NCBI RefSeq assembly: GCF_025195125.1
Contig: NZ_JAMGSL010000015.1
Location: 62,001-126,000 of the forward strand
Reading direction: 5' to 3'
DNA from: Streptomyces sp. Je 1-79
Lineage (GTDB): Bacteria; Actinomycetota; Actinomycetes; Streptomycetales; Streptomycetaceae
Length of the DNA: 64,000 nucleotides
How positions within the stretch are numbered: the stretch's first letter is position 1; every line of letters begins with the position of its first letter. The position numbers were made by a program, and so were the translations under genes. Below are positions 8,317 through 17,680 of the stretch, piece after piece. The notes below the pieces were generated by a model. It worked only from the letters and a program-made list of their open reading frames with translations, ran no database searches and was not told the DNA's origin.

Positions 8317-9153
8317 ATGGTGGCAGCGCACGAGGTCTCCGCGTGGCGCCCGGGGATCCCGGGTGTCGTGGAGGTCTTCCACGCCCGTTTCACCGAGCAC
8401 GCCTACCCGATGCACGTCCACGACGTCTGGACCCTGCTGATCGTCGACGACGGCGCGGTCCGCTACGACCTGAACCGGCGCGAGCACGGCACCCCGCACG
8501 ACACGGTGACGCTGCTCCCGCCGCACGTCCCGCACAACGGCTCACCCGCCACCGAGCACGGCTTCCGCAAACGGGTGCTCTATCTGGACCTCACCCAGCT
8601 GGACGAGAGCCTCATCGGCGCCGCGGTGGACGGCCCCGACATCGTCGACCCGCTGCTGCGCGGACGGCTCGGGCAGCTGCACGCGGCGCTGGCGCACCGG
8701 AGCGACGAGCTCGAGGCCGAGAGCCGCCTCGCCCTGATCGCCGAACGCCTCCGCGCCCATCTGCGCCCCCGCCTCTCACCCACCGGCGCCACCGCCGCCG
8801 ACCGACGGCCGCCGAAGGCCGCACACGGCGTGGCCCACGACCTGCGGGACCTCCTCGACGAGCGGCTGGTCGACGGCGTGACCCTGGCCGAGGCCGCGAA
8901 GCTGGTGCACGCCCACCCCACCCACCTGGTACGCGCGTTCACCTCCGCCTTCGGCATCGCCCCGCACCAGTACGTGACGTCCCGCCGCATCAGCCGGGCC
9001 CGCGGCCTCCTCCTCGCCGGCCGCAAGCCCGCGGAGGTGGCGTCGGAGACGGGCTTCCACGACCAGTCGCACCTGACCCGCCACTTCCGGCGCCACGTGG
9101 GCACGACACCGGGGCGCTACGGCCCCGGGCGTCCGAGCGCCCGCCTCCCGTGA
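8317..9153 (+). CDS. AraC-family transcriptional regulator
   Basis: A 278-residue regulator. The N-terminal half is a cupin-like sensing domain (HVHDVWTLLIVDDGAVRYDL, LLPPHVPHNG). The C-terminal 100 residues contain two AraC helix-turn-helix motifs (TLAEAAKLVHAHPTHLVRAF and PAEVASETGFHDQSHLTRHFRR) followed by the usual GTTPGRY ending. The start at ATG 8317 (MVAAHEVSAW) has no strong ribosome site and could be leaderless. It is divergent from the DUF2000 gene and may regulate it; the ligand is unknown. Confidence 0.86.
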   Translation: MVAAHEVSAWRPGIPGVVEVFHARFTEHAYPMHVHDVWTLLIVDDGAVRYDLNRREHGTPHDTVTLLPPHVPHNGSPATEHGFRKRVLYLDLTQLDESLIGAAVDGPDIVDPLLRGRLGQLHAALAHRSDELEAESRLALIAERLRAHLRPRLSPTGATAADRRPPKAAHGVAHDLRDLLDERLVDGVTLAEAAKLVHAHPTHLVRAFTSAFGIAPHQYVTSRRISRARGLLLAGRKPAEVASETGFHDQSHLTRHFRRHVGTTPGRYGPGRPSARLP

Positions 9154-9232
9154 GACCGCCCCGGGTCAGCGCGCGCGGCTCAGGATCCCCCGGCGTCCTC
9201 CGGGTCGGGGACCCGCACCCGCCGCTCGGGGC

Positions 9233-9796
9233 TCAGAGCGCCCCGGCGTCCTCCGGGTCGGGGACCCGCACCCGCGCGTACATCACCATGTCCCGCCGCT
9301 CCCCGCCCACTTCCTGCCAGGACCGCAGCAGGCCCTCCCGTACGAACCCGGCCCGTTCCGCCGTCCTCGCCGAGGCCTCGTTCCAGGGTTCGACGAGCAA
9401 CTGGAGCCGGGGGATGCCCAGTTCACCCATGGCCCACTCGCTCAACGCCGTCAGCGCCGCCCCGGCCGCACCCTCGCCGCGGCAGGACGGGGCGACCCAG
9501 TAGCCGACGGTCGCGCGGCCCTCCGGGAGGTCGCGGAGCCAGAGGCCGATCATGCCCGCCGGGCGGTCGTCGCGCCGGCGGACGATGACGAAGGAGTAGC
9601 CGGCGCCCGACTCCGAGCGGCTCCACTGGCGGCGTACGAACCCCTCGCCCTCCGCCTCCGAGTACACCGGCGGGACCGTGGTGGTCAGCGGGATGTAGGG
9701 ATCCGTCGACGCCTCCTCGACGAGCGGCAGATCCGCCCGCTTCCACGTGCGCAGGTCGTACGCCCCGGCCGACAGCCGCGGCACGTCCAGGCTCAC
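9233..9796 (-). CDS. GNAT acetyltransferase (RimJ/RimL type)
   Basis: A 187-residue acetyl-CoA-dependent N-acetyltransferase. The GNAT core is visible: PAGMIGLWLRDLPEGRATVGYWVAPSCRGEGAAGAAL (motif A region), then the RLQLLVEPWNEASARTAERAGFVREGLLRS segment characteristic of RimJ/RimL-like enzymes. The GTG start at 9796 overlaps the stop of the upstream SRPBCC gene (ATGTGAGC), so the two are translationally coupled. The acceptor substrate is unknown. Confidence 0.87.
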   Translation of the reverse strand: MSLDVPRLSAGAYDLRTWKRADLPLVEEASTDPYIPLTTTVPPVYSEAEGEGFVRRQWSRSESGAGYSFVIVRRRDDRPAGMIGLWLRDLPEGRATVGYWVAPSCRGEGAAGAALTALSEWAMGELGIPRLQLLVEPWNEASARTAERAGFVREGLLRSWQEVGGERRDMVMYARVRVPDPEDAGAL

Positions 9797-10260
9797 ATCG
9801 TCCCCAGGTAGGCCGCCAGACGGTCGTACTCCTCCCTGACACCCGCCTCCATCCCCGTCGCCAGCGCCTGGTCGCGGATCTCCGCGGACGGCCAGAGCGA
9901 CGTACTCGTGAGCGCCGTCCCGCCGTCGGGGGTGTCGTCGAAGGTGAGGGTGACATGGACCGGGGGGCCCGGCATCAGCTCGAAGACCTCGGTGTAGACG
10001 AGGCGCTCGTTCGGGAGGATCTCCTCGTACGTGCCGGAGAAGACGATCTCCCGGCCGTCGGGCGCCTTCTGGCCCCAGCGCCACGCACCGCCGACCCTGA
10101 GGTCGATGTCGGAGACCACCGTGGGCAGGGCGGCCACGCCGTACCACTGGCGCACGTGCTCGGGCTTGGTCCACGCCTCCCAGACGCGGGCGGGCGGGGC
10201 GTCGAAGGTCCGGGTGATGACCAGCTCGCGTTCGGTCGGTGTCGTCAGCAGCGTGATCAT
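9793..10260 (-). CDS. SRPBCC (AHSA1/START-like) domain protein
   Basis: A 155-residue single-domain protein of the SRPBCC superfamily, Aha1-like branch. Typical features are ITRTFDAPPARVWEAWTKPEHVRQWYG at the N-terminus, VGGAWRWGQ, and the helix at the C-terminus (GMEAGVREEYDRLAAYL). Such proteins have a hydrophobic ligand pocket; many are regulators' partners or of unknown role. The start at 10260 has GGGAG seven bases upstream. It is the first gene of a two-gene unit coupled to the GNAT gene by a 4-base overlap. Confidence 0.87.
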   Translation of the reverse strand: MITLLTTPTERELVITRTFDAPPARVWEAWTKPEHVRQWYGVAALPTVVSDIDLRVGGAWRWGQKAPDGREIVFSGTYEEILPNERLVYTEVFELMPGPPVHVTLTFDDTPDGGTALTSTSLWPSAEIRDQALATGMEAGVREEYDRLAAYLGTM

Positions 10261-10342
10261 GGATCGCTCCCGCCTTCCGAAGGGGCGCGCCTTACGAGAG
10301 GGGGCGGCAGACCCCCACCCCACCAGCATCACCCCGAACGCC

Positions 10343-10378
10343 CGAGGGCGGCACCCCCAACAGGGAGTGCCGCCCTCG
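10343..10378 (-). terminator. Hairpin terminator after groEL2
   Basis: CGAGGGCGGCAC (10343-10354) pairs perfectly with 10367-10378. The loop can add a further CCC/GGG pairing. It lies 33 bases after the groEL2 stop codon. Confidence 0.75.
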
Positions 10379-10410
10379 GTCGCGTACTGCGAGAACTACC
10401 GAGCCGTGGC

Positions 10411-12039
<1,629 letters not shown>

Positions 12040-12167
12040 GTGAAGTGGTCCTCCCGGACATGGGGTGGATAACGCTCCAGGACCGCGCCGACGCCCGCGA
12101 CGGACGGCCTGCGCGCCCTGTGGTTCCTTGCCCCACCTGGCCGCGGACCTCGTCTGCCCGATCCTCG

Positions 12168-12194
12168 TAAGCACTCTCACCTTCAGAGTGCTAA
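12168..12194. promoter_or_regulatory. CIRCE element, copy 1 (HrcA operator)
   Basis: TAAGCACTC-N9-GAGTGCTAA. It matches the HrcA operator consensus TTAGCACTC-N9-GAGTGCTAA with one mismatch in the left arm. Confidence 0.92.
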
Positions 12195-12203
12195 CGCCAA
12201 TGA

Positions 12204-12230
12204 TTAGCACTCTGCCTAGGAGAGTGCAAG
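12204..12230. promoter_or_regulatory. CIRCE element, copy 2 (HrcA operator)
   Basis: TTAGCACTC-N9-GAGTGCAAG. The left arm is perfect and the right arm differs at two positions. It starts nine bases after copy 1 ends, giving a tandem operator upstream of groEL2. Confidence 0.9.
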
Positions 12231-12333
12231 GCCGTCCCGCAGGGACGTCGATGAGGGGTGGCGGTCGGGTGACGGGCGGGGGCAAGCGCCTCTCGGCGAT
12301 CGGGAAGCCCTGTCGCGTAGCTCCCGCGCACGC

Positions 12334-12371
12334 ACGAGGGGTCCGCATCCCGGTCAGGATGCGGACCCCTC
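12334..12371 (-). terminator. Hairpin terminator after the cold-shock gene
   Basis: A perfect 16-bp stem (12334-12349 with 12356-12371) and 6-base loop, 48 bases downstream of the cold-shock stop codon on the minus strand. Confidence 0.8.
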
Positions 12372-12418
12372 GGCGTGAGAACGCGTGAGTGCGTACGTGG
12401 TGGCCGATCGCGCCGTGC

Positions 12419-12622
12419 TCAGACGGCGAGCTTGACCATGTCCGCCTGCGGACCCTTCTGGCCCTGCGAGATCTCGAACTCGACCCGCTGACCCTCTTCG
12501 AGGGTGCGGTAACCGTCCATCTGGATCGCGCTGTAGTGGACGAATACATCCGCACCACCGTCGACCGCGATGAAGCCGTAGCCCTTCTCCGCGTTGAACC
12601 ACTTGACGGTGCCCTGAGCCAT
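12419..12622 (-). CDS. Cold-shock protein, CspA family
   Basis: A 67-residue single cold-shock domain, the usual family length. RNP-1 reads KGYGFIAV and RNP-2 reads VFVHYSAI, the two strands that bind single-stranded RNA or DNA. The gene starts with MAQGTVKWFNAEKGYG and is preceded by AGGGGAG at an ideal distance. It likely acts as an RNA chaperone; Streptomyces carry several paralogues, so the precise paralogue name is left open. It sits alone between terminators, behind a long AT-richer leader. Confidence 0.95.
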   Translation of the reverse strand: MAQGTVKWFNAEKGYGFIAVDGGADVFVHYSAIQMDGYRTLEEGQRVEFEISQGQKGPQADMVKLAV

Positions 12623-12966
12623 GCCTAACTCCCCTATTACTGGCCCTTGCGCGGGACCCGCACTTCGCGGAACCCGGGTCAGACCCTGCGCCGGAACGCG
12701 TCGACCGCGGCTGAATGTATCTGCCCAACTGCCCTCTGCAACAGGTCAATCGAGCGAGAATTCTGGGCACGGCGTAAAGGAGAATTCCGGAGAATTTACT
12801 GAATTCCGGGGCAAGTCGGGCCCGGCAAAGCGTGCAGAAGGTACACAACGCGCGCGCACTTTGGCTACTTCTTGTCGCGTGCGGGCGCATTCTCATATGC
12901 GCCTGGCACGAGCAGCGGGGGAAAGCCGGGGAGACTTCCCCAACTCTACCGCGCTCAACCATGCTG
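12623..12966 (-). promoter_or_regulatory. Cold-shock gene promoter and leader (no gene)
   Basis: This non-coding stretch lies upstream of the cold-shock gene. It is more AT-rich than the surroundings and contains three GAGAATT repeats (12756, 12780, 12790) and three GAATTC sites between 12758 and 12806. It probably includes the promoter and a structured 5' UTR. No open frame with family resemblance was seen. Confidence 0.6.
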
Positions 12967-13003
12967 AATTGCCCCCTCCGCTTCTCTCGCGGAGGGGGCA
13001 ATT
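12967..13003 (-). terminator. Strong hairpin terminator of the sulfur-carrier operon
   Basis: A perfect 15-bp stem (12967-12981 with 12989-13003) and a 7-base loop. It is the end of the thrC-like/sulfur-carrier operon, 37 bases past its stop. The AATT at the stem base gives a short U-run on either strand. Confidence 0.85.
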
Positions 13004-13039
13004 CGGTTACGCCGGGTAACGCGGGGGCTCGGAGACGGC

Positions 13040-13318
13040 TCAGCAGCCGCCGGCGACCGCCGGGATGATCGAGACGCCCGCGCCTTCCGGCGTCGCGGTC
13101 TCCAGGCCCTGCTCGAAGCGGACGTCGTCGTCGTTCACGTAGACGTTGACGAAGCGGCGCAGCTTGCCCTGGTCGTCCAGGACGCGGGCCGCGATGCCCG
13201 TGTGGTTCTTCTCCAGGTCGGCGATGACCTCGGAGAGGGTCGCGCCCTCGGCGGCGACCTCGGCCTGGCCGCCGGTGTAGGTGCGGAGGATGGTGGGGAT
13301 GCGGACCTTGACGCTCAT
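13040..13318 (-). CDS. ThiS/MoaD-family sulfur carrier protein with C-terminal Gly-Gly-Cys
   Basis: A 92-residue beta-grasp protein: MSVKVRIPTILRTYTGG at the start, a helix around SEVIADLEKNHTGIAARV, and the final strand SIIPAVAGG. Members carry sulfur as a C-terminal thiocarboxylate on Gly-Gly. Here the reading frame continues one codon further and ends GGC (codons GGC GGC TGC TGA at 13051-13040), so a cysteine would have to be removed before adenylation. Mycobacterial CysO is the closest known analogue; its product CysO-Cys has exactly a GG-Cys end and is cleaved by a JAMM protease. It follows the PLP enzyme gene by 28 bases in an operon with a SAM riboswitch. The exact pathway is inference. 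Confidence 0.88.
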   Translation of the reverse strand: MSVKVRIPTILRTYTGGQAEVAAEGATLSEVIADLEKNHTGIAARVLDDQGKLRRFVNVYVNDDDVRFEQGLETATPEGAGVSIIPAVAGGC

Positions 13319-13346
13319 GGGGTGCTGCCTTCCGTGACGAGAGGGG

Positions 13347-14633
13347 TCAGTGGGCCAGGCCGGCTTCGCGGAACGCGTCCAGGCTCGGGCGGATCGTGGC
13401 GGTCGCCTGCGAGGTCTCGGCGACCGCGTCGAGGGTCTTGAGGCCGTCACCGGTGTTGAGCACGACGGTGGTCAGGCTCGGGTCGATGAGACCCGCCTCG
13501 ATCAACTTCCTCGTCACGCCGACGGTCACGCCGCCCGCGGTCTCGGCGAAGATGCCCTCGGTCCGGGCCAGCAGCTTGATGGCGTCGACGACCTGCTCGT
13601 CGTTCACGTCCTCCACCGCGCCGCCGGTACGGCGCGCGATGTCGAGGACGTACGGACCGTCGGCCGGGTTGCCGATGGCGAGCGACTTGGCGATGGTGTC
13701 GGGCTTCTGGGGCCGTACGACGTCGTGACCGGCCTTGAAGGCCGCCGACACCGGCGAGCAGCCCTCGGCCTGCGCGCCGAAGATCTTGTACGGCTTGTCC
13801 TCGACCAGGCCCAGCTTGATGAGCTCCTGCAGACCCTTGTCGATCTTGGTGAGCTGCGAGCCGGAGGCGATCGGGATCACGAGCTGGTCGGGCAGCTGCC
13901 AGCCGAGCTGCTCGCAGATCTCGTACGCGAGCGTCTTGGAGCCCTCGCCGTAGTACGGGCGGAGGTTGACGTTGACGAAGCCCCAGCCCTCGCCCAGCGG
14001 GTCGCCGATGAGCTCGGAGCAGAAGCGGTTGACGTCGTCGTAGTTGCCCTCGATGCCGACGAGCTCACCGCCGTAGACGGCGGCCATGACGACCTTGCCC
14101 TGCTCCAGGTCGTGCGGGATGAACACGCACGAGCGGAAGCCGGCGCGGGCGGCCGCGGCGCCGACGGCTCCGGCCAGGTTGCCGGTGGAGGAGCAGGACA
14201 GGGTGGTGAAGCCGAAGGCGCGGGCGGCCTCCAGGGCCTGGGCGACGACGCGGTCCTTGAAGGAGTGCGTCGGGTTGCCGGAGTCGTCCTTGACGAAGAG
14301 CCTGCCGGGCTCGACGCCCAGCTCGCGGGCGAGGTTGTCGGCCTGGACGAGCTTGGTCCAGCCGGGGTTCAGGTTCGGCTTCTCGGCGACGTCGGCCGGG
14401 ACGGGCAGCAGCGGGGCGTAGCGCCAGATGTTGGCGGGGCCGGCCTCGATCTGCTTGCGCAGCGCCTCGGGGTCGCCGGTGGGGAGGTCGTACGCGACTT
14501 CGAGCGGGCCGAAACACAGCTCACAGGCGAAGATCGGGCCGAGCGGGAAGACTTCACCGCATTCCCGGCAGGAAAGGCCGGAAGCGGGACCGAGATCGAC
14601 GGTCTGGGTGGCGGAAACAGTCTGTACAGCCAT
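13347..14633 (-). CDS. Threonine synthase-family PLP enzyme (ThrC-like)
   Basis: A 428-residue fold-type II PLP enzyme. An N-terminal zinc ribbon is visible (C22-x2-C25, C37-x2-C40). The cofactor lysine is K126 in NPTHSFKDR. It aligns with threonine synthases, which convert O-phosphohomoserine to threonine, and would be annotated thrC. Several normally conserved spots differ: NPTHSFKDR instead of NPTGSFKDR, CSSTGNLAGA for CASTGNTSA, and IASGSQLTK where ThrC has a GN-x-GN phosphate loop. It is followed by a sulfur-carrier gene and preceded by a SAM-I aptamer, so a role in homocysteine or cysteine formation is an alternative. The start at 14633 fits the family N-terminus; an in-frame ATG at 14657 lies inside the aptamer's last helix strand. 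Confidence 0.88.
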   Translation of the reverse strand: MAVQTVSATQTVDLGPASGLSCRECGEVFPLGPIFACELCFGPLEVAYDLPTGDPEALRKQIEAGPANIWRYAPLLPVPADVAEKPNLNPGWTKLVQADNLARELGVEPGRLFVKDDSGNPTHSFKDRVVAQALEAARAFGFTTLSCSSTGNLAGAVGAAAARAGFRSCVFIPHDLEQGKVVMAAVYGGELVGIEGNYDDVNRFCSELIGDPLGEGWGFVNVNLRPYYGEGSKTLAYEICEQLGWQLPDQLVIPIASGSQLTKIDKGLQELIKLGLVEDKPYKIFGAQAEGCSPVSAAFKAGHDVVRPQKPDTIAKSLAIGNPADGPYVLDIARRTGGAVEDVNDEQVVDAIKLLARTEGIFAETAGGVTVGVTRKLIEAGLIDPSLTTVVLNTGDGLKTLDAVAETSQATATIRPSLDAFREAGLAH

Positions 14634-14652
14634 GGAGGCGAGGCCCTTTCTC

Positions 14653-14802
14653 CTCATCTTTCCCATGACGAACGTCGTCATGAGACGGATTTGGCACCTT
14701 CCCTAGCCGGGAGCCTCGCTGGCGCGTGGTGTTCGCGTACGAGACCGACTGGAGGGTTGCCGGGGCTTCAACGGGCCGTTTCCCTCTGCCCCTCTGGATG
14801 AG
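14653..14802 (-). ncRNA. SAM-I (S-box) riboswitch aptamer
   Basis: Read on the minus strand from 14802, the leader shows the S-box core in order: CTCATC (P1 5' strand), CAGAGGGGCAGAGGGA, GGCCCGTTGAAGCC, CGGCAACC, a variable P3 arm, then AAGGTGCCAAATCC. A perfect P4 hairpin follows (CATGACGA and its complement), and GATGAG at 14658-14653 closes P1. These are the conserved SAM-binding elements and kink-turn region of SAM-I. The P1 closing strand runs into AGGAG just upstream of the PLP-enzyme start, so SAM binding could mask translation initiation. I see no separate intrinsic terminator. It should repress the operon when SAM is plentiful. Confidence 0.92.
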
Positions 14803-14937
14803 CGGTATTCGATTGTGTGAAGCGGTTGTATGACGCGGTCGGTACCCCGACATGCATCGGGGATCCGCGTTGTTCAAGACTGTAACCGAAGGCCCGGAGG
14901 GTTGAACCTGCCGTCCGAACCGCGAGATGGAGATCAC

Positions 14938-15879
14938 GTGCTGGAGGAAGTGGAGCGCTGGCTGGCCCGGCGGTCCTGGTCCGTGACGGACCGATCGCTC
15001 GACCGCGTCCTGGCGGCGAAGCACGGGACGACGGTCAGCGTCGTCCTGCCCGCGCTCGACGAGGAGGCGACGGTCGGCGACATCGTCTCCGTGATCCGCC
15101 GGGAGCTGATGACCGAGTCGGTCCCGCTCGTGGACGAGCTGGTGGTGATCGACTCCGGCTCCACCGACCGCACGGCGGAGGTCGCGGCGAAGGCCGGAGC
15201 GCGGGTCGTGGCGCGGGACGCCATCCTTCCCCGGATACCCGCGGTGCCCGGCAAGGGCGAGGTGCTGTGGCGGTCACTGATGGTCACGCGCGGTGACATC
15301 GTCGGCTTCGTCGACGCGGACCTGCGGGAGTTCTCCGCGGACTTCGTCACCGGGATAGTGGGCCCGCTGCTCACCGACCCGGACGTCGACTTCGTGAAGG
15401 CGATGTACGACCGGCCGCTGGGAGACGCCCCAGGTGGGGGCGGCCGCGTGACGGAGCTGGTGGCGCGCCCGCTGCTCAATCTGCACTGGCCGCAGCTGGC
15501 CGGCTTCGTCCAGCCGCTCGGCGGCGAGTACGCGGCGCGCCGCTCGCTCCTTGAGCGCCTGCCCTTCCCCGTCGGTTACGGAGTGGAGCTGGGCCTGCTG
15601 GTGGACGCGCTGCACACCGTCGGTCTGGACGCCCTCGCGCAGGTCGATGTCGGGGTCCGCAAGCACCGGCACCAGGACGGCCTCGCACTCGGCCGGATGG
15701 CGGCGGCGATCTACCGGACGGCGCAGCTGCGGCTCTCTCGCGGGCACATGGTGCGGCCCCGGCTGACGCAGTTCGAGCGGGACGACGCCGGATTCACCCC
15801 GCGGACGTACGCCGTGGACACCGAGGAACGGCCGCCCATGATCGACATCACGGAGTACACGCACCGCCGCGTGGCGTAA
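14938..15879 (+). CDS. gpgS: Glucosyl-3-phosphoglycerate synthase
   Basis: A 313-residue GT-A fold glycosyltransferase (GT81 type) that transfers glucose from a nucleotide sugar to 3-phosphoglycerate, the first step toward glucosylglycerate and, in mycobacteria, methylglucose lipopolysaccharide. Visible features are VSVVLPALDEEATVGDIV at the N-terminal strand, VDELVVIDSGSTDRTAE, the metal-binding VDADLREF, and the QPLGGEYAARR plus GYGVELGLLVD segments of the family. The GTG start at 14938 has GGAG six bases upstream; an ATG at 14830 in the same frame is less likely because it overlaps the leader of the divergent operon. It is divergent from the SAM-riboswitch operon. Confidence 0.9.
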   Translation: MLEEVERWLARRSWSVTDRSLDRVLAAKHGTTVSVVLPALDEEATVGDIVSVIRRELMTESVPLVDELVVIDSGSTDRTAEVAAKAGARVVARDAILPRIPAVPGKGEVLWRSLMVTRGDIVGFVDADLREFSADFVTGIVGPLLTDPDVDFVKAMYDRPLGDAPGGGGRVTELVARPLLNLHWPQLAGFVQPLGGEYAARRSLLERLPFPVGYGVELGLLVDALHTVGLDALAQVDVGVRKHRHQDGLALGRMAAAIYRTAQLRLSRGHMVRPRLTQFERDDAGFTPRTYAVDTEERPPMIDITEYTHRRVA

Positions 15880-15917
15880 CGCCGAATGATGATGTTTTTT
15901 GCCTACATTTCCGTTTC

Positions 15918-17615
15918 ATGCCGTTCAAAAATCGTATGACCATCTCGGTGGCGGTGCTCGGTCTCGCCGCCGGTGCGCTCGGTTCGCTCGCCGTCGCGGC
16001 GGCCGGCCCGGCCGCCGCGGACGTGGTGGAGCCCTTCGGCAAGCGCTACGACGCCTCGCTGTACGGCGACTTCACGACCATCGGCAGCACGGTCACCCCC
16101 ACGGCGGGCGGGTACGGCGCCGGCACCGGGAACGTCGTGATCCCGGTCGGCGCCCGGGTCGCGTACGCCCGGCTCTTCTGGGGCGGCAACGACGGCACGC
16201 TCAGGGAGTCGAGCGGGGCGCGGTCGAAACGGTGCGGCGCCTCCGGCGGTGACGTGACGACCTCACCGGGCGACCCCGCGACGACCGGACCGAGCCTCAG
16301 GGTCGGGACGGGCGCGAAGACGCCGGTCTCGATCGACAGCATGGTGACCGACCCGGTCGACACCGGCGGAGCGCACTACTACACGGGCGAATCCGACGTC
16401 ACGGCCGCGTTCGCGGGCGTGACCGGCACGGACGCGCGGGTCGCGGTCGGCGGCATCTGGGCCGCGCGCGGCAAGGACTGCGTGGCCGGCTGGTCCCTGA
16501 CGGTGGTCCACGAGTTCCCCGGGCCCGAGCCGGCCTTCGCCCCGGACCGGCGCGCCGTCCACGTCTACGGCGGGCACGTCCTCCAGCGGTCCGGCTCCCC
16601 GGCGACGACGGTCTCCGTCGACGGATTCCACCGCACGGCGGGCAGGGCGAGGGCGAGCGTGGCGGCGTACGGCGGCGACCGGAACACACCGGACGGCACC
16701 TTCCTCGTGGACGGCAGGAACGTCACCGCGGCCCACCCCGCCGGCAGCGCGGACGCCTCCTTCGTCACCGCCTTCGACATCCCCGAGGACGCCCTTCCGG
16801 TGGGCTCCCGGTCGACGGAGCTGACGTTCACGACGACGGACACCACGTACGTGCCCTCCGCACTCGCCTTCTCCGTACCGGTGCCGGACCTGGAGATCAC
16901 CAAGACGGCGAGCCCGGAGCGGGTGAAGCCGGGCGACACCCTCACGTACACGATCACCGCGAAGAACGCCGGCCGGCTGGACCGCCCGAACGCCACGTTC
17001 GGCGACGACCTGACGGGGAACCTGGACGACGCCGTCTACAACGGCGACGCGAAGGCGACGGTCGGCACGGTGACGTACGACGGGCGCGGGATCGCCTACA
17101 CCGGTGACATTCCGGCCGGCGGGACGGCGACGATCACCTACTCGGTGACGGTCGACGACCCGGTGCGGGGGGACGGCAGACTGTCCGGCGGTGTCGAGGT
17201 CACCTCGCCGGGCTCGAACTGCGGTTCCGGCAGCGAGGACCCGGCCTGCGCGGTGACTCCGGTCGTCACCCTGCCCAAGCCCACCCCGACACCGACCCCG
17301 ACCCCGACCCGGAGTCCGACCCCTACAGCCACGCCGACGCCGACCCCGAGCCCCACACCGACGCCGACACCGACGCCGACGCCGGGCGAGACGGAGCCGG
17401 TGGACGCCACACCGTCCCCGGCCGACGCGAAGGCCGCGCCGCCCCCCGCCCCCACCACCCACCAGCCCCGTCCGGCCCTGCCCGGACCCGGCGGATCGAT
17501 GGCGGAAACCGGAGCCGGCGGGGAGCGCCTGTGGCTGCTCGGCGGCCTCGCGCTGGCGCTGGCGGCGACCGGCGTCGTGGCGAAGGCGGCCATCCGCGGA
17601 CGCCGCGAGCACTGA
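15918..17615 (+). CDS. Wall-anchored DUF11 surface protein
   Basis: A 565-residue exported protein. It has a signal peptide (cleaved around AAAGPAAAD, residue 35), a large N-terminal beta-rich domain (about 40-320) and a DUF11 repeat (about 325-430, starting DLEITKTASPERVKPGDTLTYTI). A Thr-Pro stalk of TPTP repeats follows. The end is a sorting signal: MAETG, a hydrophobic helix, then RGRREH. MAETG is a variant of the LAxTG signal used by actinobacterial class E sortases, so it is probably covalently attached to peptidoglycan. There is no clear ribosome site before ATG 15918; an ATG at 15936 is an alternative. Function beyond the surface location is unknown. Confidence 0.84.
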   Translation: MPFKNRMTISVAVLGLAAGALGSLAVAAAGPAAADVVEPFGKRYDASLYGDFTTIGSTVTPTAGGYGAGTGNVVIPVGARVAYARLFWGGNDGTLRESSGARSKRCGASGGDVTTSPGDPATTGPSLRVGTGAKTPVSIDSMVTDPVDTGGAHYYTGESDVTAAFAGVTGTDARVAVGGIWAARGKDCVAGWSLTVVHEFPGPEPAFAPDRRAVHVYGGHVLQRSGSPATTVSVDGFHRTAGRARASVAAYGGDRNTPDGTFLVDGRNVTAAHPAGSADASFVTAFDIPEDALPVGSRSTELTFTTTDTTYVPSALAFSVPVPDLEITKTASPERVKPGDTLTYTITAKNAGRLDRPNATFGDDLTGNLDDAVYNGDAKATVGTVTYDGRGIAYTGDIPAGGTATITYSVTVDDPVRGDGRLSGGVEVTSPGSNCGSGSEDPACAVTPVVTLPKPTPTPTPTPTRSPTPTATPTPTPSPTPTPTPTPTPGETEPVDATPSPADAKAAPPPAPTTHQPRPALPGPGGSMAETGAGGERLWLLGGLALALAATGVVAKAAIRGRREH

Positions 17616-17639
17616 GGCGTGGATTCGCCAGACTTGTAT

Positions 17640-17661
17640 ACGTACGTTTGAGCGTTTACGT
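17640..17661. promoter_or_regulatory. Inverted repeat upstream of otsA
   Basis: ACGTA (17640-17644) and TACGT (17657-17661) are separated by 12 bases, 20 bases before the otsA start. It is a possible operator or promoter element; the arms are short. Confidence 0.3.
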
Positions 17662-17680
17662 GACGGGCTAGGTTCGCCAC

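Larger units (their letters stand above)
12040..12418 (-). promoter_or_regulatory. groEL2 promoter/leader region (no gene)
   Basis: This 379-base non-coding stretch holds the groEL2 5' leader, two CIRCE operators (12168-12194 and 12204-12230) and, nearest the cold-shock gene, that gene's terminator hairpin. I see no supportable gene in it. Confidence 0.8.
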
